Part shown: positions 1-11,358 of the stretch, piece after piece | Position numbering within the stretch: position 1 is the first letter of the stretch | Layout: each line of letters starts with the position of its first letter | From: Stutzerimonas stutzeri | GTDB lineage: Bacteria > Pseudomonadota > Gammaproteobacteria > Pseudomonadales > Pseudomonadaceae | NCBI RefSeq assembly: GCF_000935215.1 | Contig: NZ_JXXD01000011.1 | Span: 1-64,000 of the forward strand | DNA: 64,000 nt | Direction: 5' to 3' | Translations under genes and position numbers: made by a program | Notes under the pieces: generated by a model | Seen by the model: the letters and a program-made list of their open reading frames with translations, nothing else | Databases searched by the model: none | Told to the model about the DNA's origin: nothing

Positions 1-218
1 TGCCAGGGCGAGACGCTGGTATCCAGACGATAGAGAACGTCGTCCTCGCGATCGGAAACGGCCCACAAGGCATCGCCACACCAGGCCATTCCAGAAAGGT
101 TGCCACCGGCCATTCCGGCCACCGGGTGCTCGTCGAGCAGCTTCAGTTCGGGCGCCGGCTCGTTGGCCCAGAGCGGTGCCGAGGCCAGACTCAGCAGCGC
201 TATCCAGCGACGGATCAA
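1..218 (-). CDS. Esterase-like/phytase-family periplasmic protein (5' part only)
   Basis: Only the first 72 codons are in the window; the gene continues past position 1. The N-terminus is a signal peptide (IRRW, then a hydrophobic stretch, then PLWA), followed by LSGMAW...LWAVSDRED...LYRLD, which resembles the first blade of the esterase-like-phytase beta-propeller family. TTG at 218 is chosen as start because GGAGG lies about 8 nt upstream and the TTG overlaps the parE stop as TTGA, suggesting translational coupling. A gene of this kind sits between parE and parC in P. aeruginosa. The substrate is unknown and the family call rests on a short stretch. Confidence 0.6.
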   Translation of the reverse strand, partial: MIRRWIALLSLASAPLWANEPAPELKLLDEHPVAGMAGGNLSGMAWCGDALWAVSDREDDVLYRLDTSVSPW

Positions 219-2101
219 ACCAGCACCTCCGCCAGGTTGCCCTTGGACTCGAGCCAGCTCTTGCGATCGCCGGCGCGCTTCTTCGCCAGCAGCATGTCCA
301 TGATTTCCCGGGTACCCTCGAAATCATCCAGGGTCAGCTGTACCAGTCGACGCGTGTTGGGGTCCATGGTGGTCTCGCGCAGTTGCGGCGGATTCATCTC
401 ACCGAGGCCCTTGAATCGGGTGACCTGAGGTTTTCCACGGCGCTTTTCAGCAACCAGACGCTCGAGGATGCCGTCCCGCTCGGCCTCATCCAGCGCGTAG
501 AAAATGTCCTTGCCCAGATCGATGCGGTACAGCGGCGGCATGGCGACATACACATGGCCGGCCTCGACCAGAGGGCGGAAATGCTGAACGAACAGGGCGC
601 AGAGCAACGTGGCGATGTGCAGGCCGTCTGAGTCGGCGTCGGCGAGGATGCAGATCTTGCCGTAACGCAGCTGGCCCAGATCGGCCGCGCCCGGATCGAC
701 GCCGATGGCGACGGCGATGTCGTGAACTTCCTGGCTGGCCAGCACTTCGCCGCCGTCGACTTCCCAGGTGTTCAGGATCTTGCCGCGCAGCGGCATGATC
801 GCCTGGAACTCCTTGTCCCGCGCCTGCTTGGCCGAGCCGCCGGCCGAGTCACCCTCGACCAGGAACAGCTCGGCGCGCATCGGGTCCTGCCCGGCGCAGT
901 CGGCCAGCTTGCCCGGCAGCGCCGGGCCCTGGGTGATCTTCTTGCGTTCGACCTTCTTGCCGGCCTTGAGCCGGCGCCCGGCGTTGCTGATCGCCAGTTC
1001 CGCCAGCTGCATGCCCAGTTCCGGGTGGGCGTTGAGCCAGAGGCTGAAGGCATCCTTGACCACGCCGGAGACGAAGGCGGCGGCCTCGCGGGACGACAGA
1101 CGTTCCTTGGTCTGCCCGGAGAACTGCGGCTCCTGCATCTTCATCGAGAGGACGAAGGCGATGCGCTCCCAGATGTCTTCCGGCGCCAGCTTCAGCCCGC
1201 GCGGCAGCAGGTTGCGGAACTCGCAGAACTCGCGCATGGCATCCAGCAGGCCTTGGCGCAGACCGTTGACATGGGTGCCGCCCTGGGCCGTTGGAATCAG
1301 GTTGACGTAGCTCTCCTGAACGCTCTCGCCGCCCTCCGGCAGCCACAGCAGCGCCCAGTCCACCGCCTCGGTATTGCCGGCCAGGGCACCGACAAAGGGT
1401 TCGTCCGGCAGGCGCAGATACTCGCTGACCGAGTCCACCAAGTACGAACGAAGACCATCCTCGTAATGCCACTCGACCTTCTCACCGCTGGCCTTGTCCT
1501 CGAAGCTGACGCTCAGCCCCGGGCAGAGCACAGCCTTGGCCTTGAGTACATGCTTGAGCCGGCTGATGGAGAATTTGGGGGAATCGAAGTATTTCGGATC
1601 GGCCCAGAAGCGCACGCTGGTACCGGTGTTGCGCTTGCCGACGCTGCCGATGACTTCCAGGTCGGTAGCCTTGAAGCCATCGGCGAAGCTCATGCGGTAC
1701 TCGTTGCCGTCACGCTTGACGGTCACTTCGACCCGCGTCGACAACGCGTTGACCACCGAGATGCCGACGCCGTGCAAACCACCGGAGAACTGATAGTTCT
1801 TGTTGGAGAACTTACCGCCCGCGTGCAGCTTGGTGAGGATCAGCTCGACGCCCGGCACGCCCTCTTCCGGGTGAATATCCACCGGCATGCCACGGCCGTC
1901 GTCGATCACTTCCAGCGAATTGTCTTGATGCAGGATCACCTGAACCGAGCGGGCATGGCCGGCGAGGGCTTCGTCGACGCTGTTGTCGATGACTTCCTGG
2001 GCCAGGTGGTTTGGCCGCGAGGTGTCGGTGTACATGCCCGGGCGCTTGCGCACCGGGTCGAGGCCGGAAAGAACCTCGATGGCTTCTGCGGTATAAGACA
2101 T
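215..2101 (-). CDS. parE: DNA topoisomerase IV subunit B
   Basis: ATPase subunit of topoisomerase IV, which with ParC decatenates daughter chromosomes. The 628-residue product has the usual length. Visible parts are the GHKL ATPase domain (RKRPGMYTDT near residue 23, then VIDNSVDEALAG and GGLHGVGISVVNALS), a transducer domain, and a TOPRIM domain with EGDSAGGSAKQARD near residue 420 and PLRGKILN after it. The start MSYTAEAIEVL at 2101 is preferred over an in-frame ATG at 2203 because residues before it are unlike the family. It overlaps the next gene by 4 nt. Confidence 0.97.
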   Translation of the reverse strand: MSYTAEAIEVLSGLDPVRKRPGMYTDTSRPNHLAQEVIDNSVDEALAGHARSVQVILHQDNSLEVIDDGRGMPVDIHPEEGVPGVELILTKLHAGGKFSNKNYQFSGGLHGVGISVVNALSTRVEVTVKRDGNEYRMSFADGFKATDLEVIGSVGKRNTGTSVRFWADPKYFDSPKFSISRLKHVLKAKAVLCPGLSVSFEDKASGEKVEWHYEDGLRSYLVDSVSEYLRLPDEPFVGALAGNTEAVDWALLWLPEGGESVQESYVNLIPTAQGGTHVNGLRQGLLDAMREFCEFRNLLPRGLKLAPEDIWERIAFVLSMKMQEPQFSGQTKERLSSREAAAFVSGVVKDAFSLWLNAHPELGMQLAELAISNAGRRLKAGKKVERKKITQGPALPGKLADCAGQDPMRAELFLVEGDSAGGSAKQARDKEFQAIMPLRGKILNTWEVDGGEVLASQEVHDIAVAIGVDPGAADLGQLRYGKICILADADSDGLHIATLLCALFVQHFRPLVEAGHVYVAMPPLYRIDLGKDIFYALDEAERDGILERLVAEKRRGKPQVTRFKGLGEMNPPQLRETTMDPNTRRLVQLTLDDFEGTREIMDMLLAKKRAGDRKSWLESKGNLAEVLV

Positions 2102-2253
2102 CTGTCTGGCACTGTCCTTATGTTCTGAATTAATCAGCCCTTGCGGGCAGCGAAATTCGCGCAACGCCGGAATGAAATGGCCGGTCCACGTTCGCGAAAC
2201 CACCCTGACCGCCGACTAGCCGCGCTAACGTTGCGCCGCGCATCAGCAGCCCT

Positions 2254-2859
2254 TCAGAGCCGATCAAGCCATGCCTGCGGCTCGAAGCCGGCAAAGGCCA
2301 GCAGCGCCGGCAGACGCTCGGCAAATCCCTGGAAGCCATGGTCGCCACCGGCCTGAATGCGCAGTGCACAGCCACGATAGAACTGCGCGGCGTCACGGTA
2401 ATCCAGTGTCTCGTCGCCCGTCTGCAGCCAGACCTGATAGCGCTCGGCATTCTGTGGTGGCGCGGTTTCCAGTTCCGCCAAGGCGGTTACATGATCGTCG
2501 GTGAGGTCCCAGACTTCCCCGCTATACAGATTGGTCTGCGGCCCAAGATAACCGTCGAACCGGCGGTGCGGTGTCACGGCCGGATTGATGAGCAATGCCT
2601 TGAGGCCATGGCGCTCGGCGAGGTGCGTCGCATAGTAGCCGCCAAGCGAGCTGCCGACCAGCAACGGCCGGCCGAGCTCGGCCAGGCATGCTTCGAGTTG
2701 GGCGATGGCCTGACGCGGATGATGGTGCAGCGCGGGGACCCGCAAGCGTTCGGCCATGCCCAGTTTCTCCAGCGCAGCGGACAACTGGCTGGCCTTCTGC
2801 GAGACCGGTGAGCTGTTGAGACCGTGGATATAGAGAATCGAAGGTGAATAGCTGGACAT
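2254..2859 (-). CDS. yqiA: YqiA-like alpha/beta-hydrolase esterase
   Basis: Small alpha/beta hydrolase of 201 residues. ILYIHGLNSSP near the N-terminus forms the oxyanion region, GSSLGGYYA carries the nucleophile Ser (about residue 73) and GGDHGFQGF carries the catalytic His. The UPF0227/YqiA family has esterase activity on short acyl esters, and its physiological substrate is unknown. A yqiA homologue beside parE and cpdA is a conserved arrangement in gammaproteobacteria. The start is MSSYSPSILY at 2859; an upstream in-frame extension runs through unrelated sequence. Confidence 0.88.
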   Translation of the reverse strand: MSSYSPSILYIHGLNSSPVSQKASQLSAALEKLGMAERLRVPALHHHPRQAIAQLEACLAELGRPLLVGSSLGGYYATHLAERHGLKALLINPAVTPHRRFDGYLGPQTNLYSGEVWDLTDDHVTALAELETAPPQNAERYQVWLQTGDETLDYRDAAQFYRGCALRIQAGGDHGFQGFAERLPALLAFAGFEPQAWLDRL

Positions 2860-2899
2860 GGATACAGTTCGTAGGAAAACCGCAAGGCTACAAGGCACC

Positions 2900-2928
2900 T
2901 GCCGCCGTCTGCAAGCAGGCCGGCGGCA
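2900..2928. terminator. GC-rich hairpin downstream of cpdA
   Basis: Inverted arms TGCCGCCG and CGGCGGCA separated by 13 nt, in the 136-nt gap between cpdA and the yqiA-like gene. There is no following T-run on either strand, so intrinsic termination is uncertain; it may instead be an mRNA-stabilising stem. Nothing else is recognisable in this gap. Confidence 0.35.
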
Positions 2929-2995
2929 TGATGGGTGGGTTCGGGGTATCTGCTGGCAAGTACCGCCAGCGCGTGTCACTGCGCGCAGAGGCGCG

Positions 2996-3808
2996 TTAGT
3001 AGCCCTTGACGCTGTAGTCGATCTCGAACTCGATACCGCTGACCCGGGAAACTCCGGTTTCCAGCTGCCCATCGGCATATAGCCGCAGCCAGCGATAACC
3101 CGGCGCGACGTTGTCGACCTGAAAGTCTTCGCTCTGCGGGGCGAACTGCACGCCGGTCGATGGCGACGCCAGCAGGCGTACGTCGTTACGCCAGCTATCA
3201 AACTCCTGGTGGATATGACCCCAGAGCAATGCACGCACGTTGCTGTGACGATCCAGCACCTCGAACAGGGCGTCAGGATTGCGCAGCCCGATGGTATCCA
3301 TCCAGCGGCTGCCGATGGACACCGGATGATGGTGCAGACAGATCAGGTGGTGATGGTCCGGCGCCTCACTCAGTGCACGCTCGAGCAGTTCCAGCTGATC
3401 GTTGCGCAGCATGCCGAACACCGAGCCCGCCACCAGCGTATCGAGCATCACCACACGCCAGCCGCCGATCTCCAGCACCGGTTCCATCAGTGCACTGCCA
3501 CGGCAGGCCTCACGCATTGCTGCCAGCTCGTCGTGGTTCCCCGGACACCAGCGCGCTGGTGCTTCGATGCGTTCGGCAAGCCGGCGGAACCGCTGGTAGG
3601 ACGCTACCGAGCCATCCTGCGACAGGTCGCCGGTGGCAAGGATCAGGTCGATGCGCGGCTGCTCGTCGATGGCCAGCTCGACCACCTGCTCCAGGCTGTC
3701 ACAGGTATTCATGCCCAGCAGCTTGCCGTCCGCTTCGGCAAACAGATGGCTGTCGGTAAGCTGCACCAGCAGAACCGAATCTTCAACAGTCAGGGACGCA
3801 CCAGGCAA
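2996..3808 (-). CDS. cpdA: 3',5'-cyclic AMP phosphodiesterase CpdA
   Basis: Class III metallophosphoesterase that hydrolyses cAMP and tunes Crp/Vfr signalling. The five metal-binding blocks appear in order in 270 residues: QLTDSHLF, ATGDLSQDGS, CPGNHDE, LHHHPVSIGSRWMD and WGHIHQEFD. The start is placed at the TTG at 3808, giving MPGASLTVEDSVLL, because AAGGAG lies about 8 nt upstream; the longer ATG frame adds an Arg-rich tail without an RBS. Neighbours nudF, DUF1249 and the yqiA-like gene match the P. aeruginosa order. Confidence 0.93.
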   Translation of the reverse strand: MPGASLTVEDSVLLVQLTDSHLFAEADGKLLGMNTCDSLEQVVELAIDEQPRIDLILATGDLSQDGSVASYQRFRRLAERIEAPARWCPGNHDELAAMREACRGSALMEPVLEIGGWRVVMLDTLVAGSVFGMLRNDQLELLERALSEAPDHHHLICLHHHPVSIGSRWMDTIGLRNPDALFEVLDRHSNVRALLWGHIHQEFDSWRNDVRLLASPSTGVQFAPQSEDFQVDNVAPGYRWLRLYADGQLETGVSRVSGIEFEIDYSVKGY

Positions 3809-3960
3809 TGCCCTTCTCCTTGAGCTAAATCGCAACGGAATTATGGTAGGTGCCCGGCAGGGGGGTAAACCTCGGGATGTGGGCTTGGATCACAGAATAG
3901 CGCTGCGCATCCAGGGCGGATCAAGCGCACTATCAGGCTATCAAGGCATGGTGCAAGGGG

Positions 3961-4407
3961 TCAGAGCACCGGTTCCAGCTCGTGCCCGCAGGCCAGACAG
4001 TGGCCCAGCCATTCGCCGAGGAACAGATTGAGTTGGTTCTTCTCGTCCGGCTGGTGCATCTGCGCGTTGGGGTAGTGATAAATGCCGCGGAAACGTCGCG
4101 CATTCTCGGCGCGAATGACTTCGGCCATGCGCGCATCGTGGTAAACCCGCACCTCCATCTTCGGCACCGGCAACCAGGTCAAGCAGTTCTCCTGACTGAC
4201 CTGCAAGGTCGTGGTGTAAGGGCAGCTCTCCAGCACCTCGAGCACCAGCACACCGAGCAACATGTCGCCCTGACTGATGGCGATGCGGCGCGCGTCGCAA
4301 CCGTTACGCATGCCCGGCAGCAGGCGCATCAGGCGCAGGTAATTGGCCTCGCAGGCCGACTGCAGCTCGAGCAGGTCGACTCGGTATCGCTCGCGCGTCT
4401 TTCTCAT
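3961..4407 (-). CDS. DUF1249 family protein
   Basis: Conserved hypothetical protein of 148 residues with no signal peptide or membrane segment. It begins MRKTRERYRVDL and ends in a HYPNAQMHQPDEKNQLN...CLACGH region; the two terminal Cys look like a metal or redox site but are not proven. ATG at 4407 overlaps the nudF stop as ATGA, so the two are translated together. The family nearly always sits between nudF and cpdA, which hints at a role in nucleotide turnover, but no function is known. Confidence 0.85.
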   Translation of the reverse strand: MRKTRERYRVDLLELQSACEANYLRLMRLLPGMRNGCDARRIAISQGDMLLGVLVLEVLESCPYTTTLQVSQENCLTWLPVPKMEVRVYHDARMAEVIRAENARRFRGIYHYPNAQMHQPDEKNQLNLFLGEWLGHCLACGHELEPVL

Positions 4408-5021
4408 GTCCACGCCCCCCGCACCTGCTCTCGATTCAAGGCCAGCCACTGCAGTGCAATGATGCTGGCCGCGTTGTCGATACCACCCTCGTTGACCGCG
4501 CGGAGTGCCTTCTGCAGCGGCCAGACATGCACGCGGATATCCTCGCCTTCCTCGGCCAGACCGAAGACGCCTTGTGCGCCTTCGCTGTCGCAGCGACCGA
4601 TGTAGAGATGCACCTGTTCATCGCTGCCGCCTGGGGACGGGAAGTACCGGGTGATCGGCCACAGCTCGCCCAGCTCCAGCCCGGCTTCTTCGACCGCCTC
4701 GCGCCGGGCCACCGCGTCAGGTGACTCGTCCTTGTCGATCAGCCCCGCCACCAGTTCGATCAGCCAGGGGTTCTCAACCTTGCCCAGCGCACCCACGCGG
4801 AACTGCTCGATAAGCACCACCTGATCGCGCTGCGGATCGTAGGGCAGCACGCACACGGCGTCATGCCGCACGAACAGCTCGCGACTCAACTCCGCACCCA
4901 TGGCGCCGCTGAACTGGCGATGACGCAGGTGCAGGCGTTCCAGCCGGTAAAAGCCGCTGAAGCATTGCTCTCGTCGGAGGATCTGGACATCATCCGGTCC
5001 GGGCTTGAAGGTCTCGCTCAT
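4404..5021 (-). CDS. nudF: ADP-ribose pyrophosphatase (Nudix)
   Basis: Hydrolyses ADP-ribose to AMP and ribose 5-phosphate. The 205-residue protein carries a full Nudix box, GLIDKDESPDAVARREAVEE followed by AG at about residues 91-112, and the downstream GGSDEQVHLYIG typical of ADP-ribose hydrolases. It heads a nudF-DUF1249-cpdA-yqiA-parE minus-strand run. The lipoprotein gene at 5238 diverges from it, so the 216-nt gap between holds both promoters. Confidence 0.94.
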   Translation of the reverse strand: MSETFKPGPDDVQILRREQCFSGFYRLERLHLRHRQFSGAMGAELSRELFVRHDAVCVLPYDPQRDQVVLIEQFRVGALGKVENPWLIELVAGLIDKDESPDAVARREAVEEAGLELGELWPITRYFPSPGGSDEQVHLYIGRCDSEGAQGVFGLAEEGEDIRVHVWPLQKALRAVNEGGIDNAASIIALQWLALNREQVRGAWT

Positions 5022-5237
5022 CGGGTACTACTCATATCGGTTTGAACCGCGCCTTACGTGACGGCGGGCGACTGCAACCGTCACAACGTGAGCGGCTTCG
5101 TCGCCATCCTAACGCGGCATCGCCGCTGGCGCAGCCCTTTGCAGACCACCGTAGCCGAAGAAAGCTCCACCTGCAGCGCCGCACGAACTTCAGGTGTCTT
5201 CGGCAATCGAAAGCGCACTGCCATGCCTGGACCAACC

Positions 5238-5975
5238 ATGAATCGAACCGCCTCCATCCGCACTCTGATCCTGCTGAGCAGCCTTGTCGTGCTGCTGAGC
5301 GGCTGTCAGCACCTTGCCTCCGAACGCCCGGTGGAGGTGCGGCAGAACCTCACCGAGCAACGCCCGCAGGGCTGCCAGGGCGAAGACTGCCCGCTGGTGA
5401 ACATCGACACCCTGACCTTCACCGACGAACCCGAACTGAACAACCTGATCGACGCGCGCCTGCGCCGGACGACCATCAATGGTCCGGATGATCGCCTGCC
5501 GGACTCGCTCAAGGGTTACCAGCAGCAGTTTCTGCGCGCTGCCGAACCGGGCTGGAGCAGCTACCTGCAGGCCAAGCTGCGCGAGCAGCACGGAGACATC
5601 TTGGTCGTCGAGCTGTCCAGCTATCTGTATGTCGGTGGCGCCCACGGTATGCCCGGTCGCGGCTTCATCAACTACGACCGAGAGGCCGATCGGGAATTAC
5701 GTCTCGAAGACCTGCTGATCCCAGGGCAGGAGGGCAGCTTCTGGCGCGTTGCGCGCCAGGCCCATCAACGCTGGCTGGTGGAGAACGGCCACGCCCAGGA
5801 CGCCGAGTTCACCGGCTTCTGGCCCTTCCAGCAGACAGAAAACATCGCGCTGCTGAAAGACAGCGTGTTGCTCAAGTACGACGTGTACAGCATTGCGCCG
5901 TACTCGAGCGGGCACCCTGAACTGTTCATCCCCCATGAACAGCTGGAAGGCATTCTGAAGCCGGAATATCTCTGA
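5238..5975 (+). CDS. RsiV-like (DUF3298) lipoprotein
   Basis: A 245-residue exported lipoprotein. MNRTASIRTLILLSSLVVLL followed by SGC is a lipoprotein signal peptide with lipobox LLSGC. The mature part has the DUF3298/RsiV-type features: WSSYLQAKLREQHGDILVVELSS, YVGGAHGMPGRGFINYD and a C-terminal LLKYDVYSIAPYSSGHPELFIP. The family includes the anti-sigma factor RsiV of Bacillus, but this protein lacks an obvious anti-sigma domain, so a role as envelope protein is all that can be inferred. ATG at 5223 is an alternative start. Confidence 0.8.
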   Translation: MNRTASIRTLILLSSLVVLLSGCQHLASERPVEVRQNLTEQRPQGCQGEDCPLVNIDTLTFTDEPELNNLIDARLRRTTINGPDDRLPDSLKGYQQQFLRAAEPGWSSYLQAKLREQHGDILVVELSSYLYVGGAHGMPGRGFINYDREADRELRLEDLLIPGQEGSFWRVARQAHQRWLVENGHAQDAEFTGFWPFQQTENIALLKDSVLLKYDVYSIAPYSSGHPELFIPHEQLEGILKPEYL

Positions 5976-5980
5976 GGATA

Positions 5981-6012
5981 CGAAGCGGGCCGGTATATGC
6001 CGACCCGCTTCG
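5981..6012. terminator. Hairpin terminator between convergent genes
   Basis: Perfect 9-nt arms CGAAGCGGG and CCCGCTTCG flank a 14-nt loop in the 71-nt gap between the lipoprotein gene and the convergently read thiC. No strong T-run follows, so efficiency is uncertain; position argues for a shared terminator. Confidence 0.6.
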
Positions 6013-6046
6013 AGTCGGCTACAGCCAGTCGATCACACCTCGCCGG

Positions 6047-8130
<2,084 letters not shown>

Positions 8131-8309
8131 ACGCCATCGAGTCTAATCAAGACCCAGTACGAACGCCATGCCAAGGGCGAAAGTAGTCGACCGTTCGGTC
8201 ATTCCGGCCGGCCGCAACCGGCATCTGAGATTGCCTCGCACACGCGCCTTGACCCCCCGTCAGCCGCCGCTTAGCCTTGCCCCTCAGCTCTATTCAGGAT
8301 GGACCCAAC

Positions 8310-9770
8310 ATGCTGCGCAGACTTCCCCTGGCTCTCGCCGTGGCTTCCCTCACCGCCGGAGCAGCATGGGCACAGGAAACCGTCCCGCTCGCCAGCAAGA
8401 CCGATCTGGTCAGCGTCTATCAGCAAGCCGTCAACAACAACGCCGACCTGGCTGCAGCGCGTGCGCAGTTTCGCGCACGCCAGGAAATCGTGCCGCAGGC
8501 GCGGGCCGGCCTGTTGCCCAACCTCAGCGCCGGCGCCGAGCTGAGCGATACCGAAACGGACGTCGACACCAGCAGGGGCTCCACCTCGCTGTCGCGCAGC
8601 GGTACCGTCTACCAGGCAACGCTGAGCCAGCCGATCTTCCGTGCCGACCGCTGGTTCCAGCTCAAGGCTGCGGAGGCTGTCAGCGAGCAGGCTGCGATCG
8701 AATACTCGATTGCCGAGCAGGACCTGATTCTGCAGAGCGCCCAGGCCTACTTCGCCGTGCTGCGCGCGCAGGACAACCTGGCGGCGGTGAAAGCCGAGGA
8801 AGCTGCATTCAAGCGCCAGCTCGACCAGGCCAACGAGCGCTTCGAAGTCGGCCTGTCGGACAAGACCGACGTGCTCGAAGCCCAGGCCGGCTTCGATACC
8901 GCCCGGGCCAATCGCTCCATCGCACAGCGCCAGGTCGAGGACGCCTTCCAGGCGTTGTACACACTGACCAACCGCGAATACATCGCCCTCGAAGGCATCC
9001 GCCACACCCTGCCGGTGCTGGCCCCGGTGCCGAACGAGGCCAAGGCGTGGGTCGATACCGCAACGCGGCAGAACCTCAACCTGCTGGCGGTCAATTACGC
9101 GGTGACCGCAGCGGAAGAAACCCTGCGCCAGCGCCGCTCCGGCCATGCACCGACGCTCGATGCGGTGGCGTCCTATCGCAAGGGCGACAACGATGCGCTG
9201 GGCTTCACGAACACCGACTCGACCGGTCTACCACCAGGTGTAATGCCGCGCTACACCGGTGACGTCGAGCAGCGCAGCATCGGCCTGCAGCTGAACATTC
9301 CGCTCTACAGCGGCGGCCTGACCACTTCGCAGAGTCGCGAGGCCTATTACCAGCTGAGCCAGAGCGAGCAACAGCGCGAGAGCCTGCGCCGCCAGGTGGT
9401 CGAATCCACACGCAATCTGCACCGAGCGGTGAATACGGATATCGAGCAGGTCGAGGCTCGCCGGCAATCGATCATCTCCAATCAGAGCGCGCTGGAGGCG
9501 ACGGAGATCGGCTATCAGGTCGGCACGCGCAACATCGTCGACGTGCTCGACACCCAGCGCCGCCTTTACGGCGCCGTGCGCGACTACAACAACGCCCGCT
9601 ACGACTACATTCTCGACAATCTGCGCCTGAAACAGGCCGCCGGCACGCTCAATCCGGACGATCTGCAGCAGCTGGCGGCGTACCTGAAGCCCGACTACAA
9701 CCCGGACACCGACTTCCTGCCACCGGACCTGCCGCAAACCATCGGCCAGCCGGTGCGAATTGACTATTGA
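8310..9770 (+). CDS. tolC: TolC-family outer-membrane channel
   Basis: Outer-membrane efflux/secretion channel of 486 residues. It has a signal peptide (LRRLPLALAVASL...WAQ), then two OEP repeats rich in long amphipathic helices, including YQQAVNNNADLAAARAQFRARQ and EVGLSDKTDVLEAQAGFDTA in repeat 1 and EIGYQVGTRNIVDVLDTQRR in repeat 2. Such channels pair with RND pumps and type I secretion systems; no partner is adjacent. It diverges from thiC, and the 179 nt between the riboswitch and the start show nothing further recognisable. Confidence 0.92.
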   Translation: MLRRLPLALAVASLTAGAAWAQETVPLASKTDLVSVYQQAVNNNADLAAARAQFRARQEIVPQARAGLLPNLSAGAELSDTETDVDTSRGSTSLSRSGTVYQATLSQPIFRADRWFQLKAAEAVSEQAAIEYSIAEQDLILQSAQAYFAVLRAQDNLAAVKAEEAAFKRQLDQANERFEVGLSDKTDVLEAQAGFDTARANRSIAQRQVEDAFQALYTLTNREYIALEGIRHTLPVLAPVPNEAKAWVDTATRQNLNLLAVNYAVTAAEETLRQRRSGHAPTLDAVASYRKGDNDALGFTNTDSTGLPPGVMPRYTGDVEQRSIGLQLNIPLYSGGLTTSQSREAYYQLSQSEQQRESLRRQVVESTRNLHRAVNTDIEQVEARRQSIISNQSALEATEIGYQVGTRNIVDVLDTQRRLYGAVRDYNNARYDYILDNLRLKQAAGTLNPDDLQQLAAYLKPDYNPDTDFLPPDLPQTIGQPVRIDY

Positions 9771-9805
9771 TCAGAGAGCCGCTGTGTTTGCTTGACCCGC
9801 AGATT

Positions 9806-9921
9806 GGTGGGCTCAAGCCCACCAAGCTCGCCGCCAAGCAAAACGAAGTACCCGCAGTGGGAAGCTGCAACGCGGCCGGTCCGTAGGGTGGGCTTCAGCC
9901 CACCAAGCTCGCGCACTACGG
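9806..9921. repeat. Two GGTGGGCT-type palindromic intergenic repeats
   Basis: Copy 1 is GGTGGGCTCAAGCCCACC at 9806-9823; copy 2 is GGTGGGCTTCAGCCCACC at 9887-9904. Both are followed by AAGCTCG. Copy 2 is further enclosed by CCGTAG (9881-9886) and CTACGG (9916-9921). They fill the gap between convergent tolC and waaA and would fold as strong hairpins in either transcript, so they may end both. Related stem-type elements occur at 14717-14774 and 59311-59400. Confidence 0.75.
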
Positions 9922-9970
9922 ACGGCGGCGGCAGTCGTGCAGGCTTTGCCTTCCAGGCCAGACGCAACCG

Positions 9971-11239
9971 CTAGCCGAGCAATCGCCCCAAACCTGCCAG
10001 CAATCGCTCCAGCGCCCCTTGATTGGCCCTGAGCACGCCGAGGCCGGCATTGCGCATACGCTCTGCCACATCCGGGTCGCGCCAAAGCTCGCTGACTGTC
10101 AGAGACAATTGCGCGGCATCCTGCACTTCACGCAGGGCGCCAGCAGCGCGCAACTGTGCCGATATCTCGAGAAAGTTGAACAGGTGCGGGCCGCTGAGCA
10201 CCGGCTTGCCCAGCGCTGCGGGCTCGAGGAGGTTGTGCCCGCCGTTGGGCACCAGACTGCCGCCAACGAAGGCGATATCCGCCAGCGCGTAGAGAAACAG
10301 CAGCTCGCCCATGGTGTCGCCGACCAGTACCTGGGTGCCGGCGTCGACCACTTCCCCCGTCGAGCGCCGCACGGCAACAAACCCATCCCTGACCGCCGAC
10401 TCGTACACCGAGGCGAAGCGCTCCGGGTGCCTGGGCACCAGGATCAGCAGCGCCTGCGGATGGTTGCTGAGCAGCTGGCGATGCGCAGCCAGAATGATCT
10501 CGTCCTCGCCGGCGTGAGTACTGGCGGCGATCCACAATGGACGTTCCAGCGCCGCCCACTGCTGGCGCAATTTACTGGCACGCTCCAGCAGTGCCGGGTC
10601 GATGGTCAGGTCGAACTTGATCGATCCGGTCACCTCCACGCACTCATCGCGCGCACCGAGCTGGCGAAAACGTTCGGCTTCAGCCTCGGTCTGCACGGCA
10701 ATCAGGCTCAGCTTAGCCAGCATCGGCGCAGTCAGACGGGCGAAGCGCGCATAGCCGCGGGCCGAGCGCTCGGACAAGCGCGCATTGGCCAGCGCCACCG
10801 GAATGCCGCGGCGTGCACACTGATGGATATGGTTGGGCCAGAGTTCGGTCTCCATAACCACCGCCAGCTTCGGCCGCACGCGGTCAAGAAAGCGCGCCGC
10901 CGCCCAGGGCAGGTCATATGGCAGATAGCAGTGCTGCACGCTGTCGCCGAACAGCGCCTGGATGCGCTCCGAGCCGGTCGGGGTCATGCAGGTGACGGTG
11001 ATCGGCAGATGCGGATAGCGCGCCATCAGTTCGCGGATCATCGGCGCCGCGGCGATGCTCTCGCCGACCGATACCGCATGCACCCAGATGCCACCCGGAC
11101 GAAGCGGCGGCAAACCAAAGGCGAAACGTTCGCCGATACGACGGGAGTAGGCCGGCGCGCGCCAGGCGCGCCAGAGCAGGCGCAGAAATACCAGTGGCAG
11201 GCCGAGGTGGAACAGCAGGGGATAGAGGGTGCGATTCAT
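9971..11239 (-). CDS. waaA: 3-deoxy-D-manno-octulosonic acid (Kdo) transferase
   Basis: Membrane-anchored GT30 glycosyltransferase that adds Kdo to lipid IVA, the first core sugar step. The 422-residue product has an N-terminal hydrophobic anchor (LYPLLFHLGLPLVFLRLLW), the glycine- and Glu-containing VHAVSVGESIAAAP with the catalytic Glu, METELWPN, TGSIKFD, and a C-terminal FVGGSLVPNGGHNLLEPAA. The start MNRTLYPLL at 11239 is preferred over an upstream ATG at 11257. Divergent from emrE as in P. aeruginosa. Confidence 0.95.
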   Translation of the reverse strand: MNRTLYPLLFHLGLPLVFLRLLWRAWRAPAYSRRIGERFAFGLPPLRPGGIWVHAVSVGESIAAAPMIRELMARYPHLPITVTCMTPTGSERIQALFGDSVQHCYLPYDLPWAAARFLDRVRPKLAVVMETELWPNHIHQCARRGIPVALANARLSERSARGYARFARLTAPMLAKLSLIAVQTEAEAERFRQLGARDECVEVTGSIKFDLTIDPALLERASKLRQQWAALERPLWIAASTHAGEDEIILAAHRQLLSNHPQALLILVPRHPERFASVYESAVRDGFVAVRRSTGEVVDAGTQVLVGDTMGELLFLYALADIAFVGGSLVPNGGHNLLEPAALGKPVLSGPHLFNFLEISAQLRAAGALREVQDAAQLSLTVSELWRDPDVAERMRNAGLGVLRANQGALERLLAGLGRLLG

Positions 11240-11358
11240 GGGCGCGGAGCTTAGCAAGCCGCCTGCCGGCGAGCCACAATCGCCACGGCTGGCGAACTAG
11301 TTGACGAGGACGCGACCGAACGAAGTTGACCTCCTCCAGCCCACGATCAGGATTTCCC

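Noticed and set aside
722..2128. 468-codon plus-strand frame opposite parE
   Set aside because: Shadow of the GC-rich parE reading frame; no family similarity, and parE is unmistakable.
2102..2203. N-terminal extension of ParE from ATG 2203
   Set aside because: The 34 extra residues do not match ParE; MSYTAEAIEVL is the family start.
5058..5237. N-terminal extension of the DUF3298 lipoprotein
   Set aside because: Would bury the signal peptide and lipobox; the start at 5238 (or 5223) gives a proper lipoprotein.
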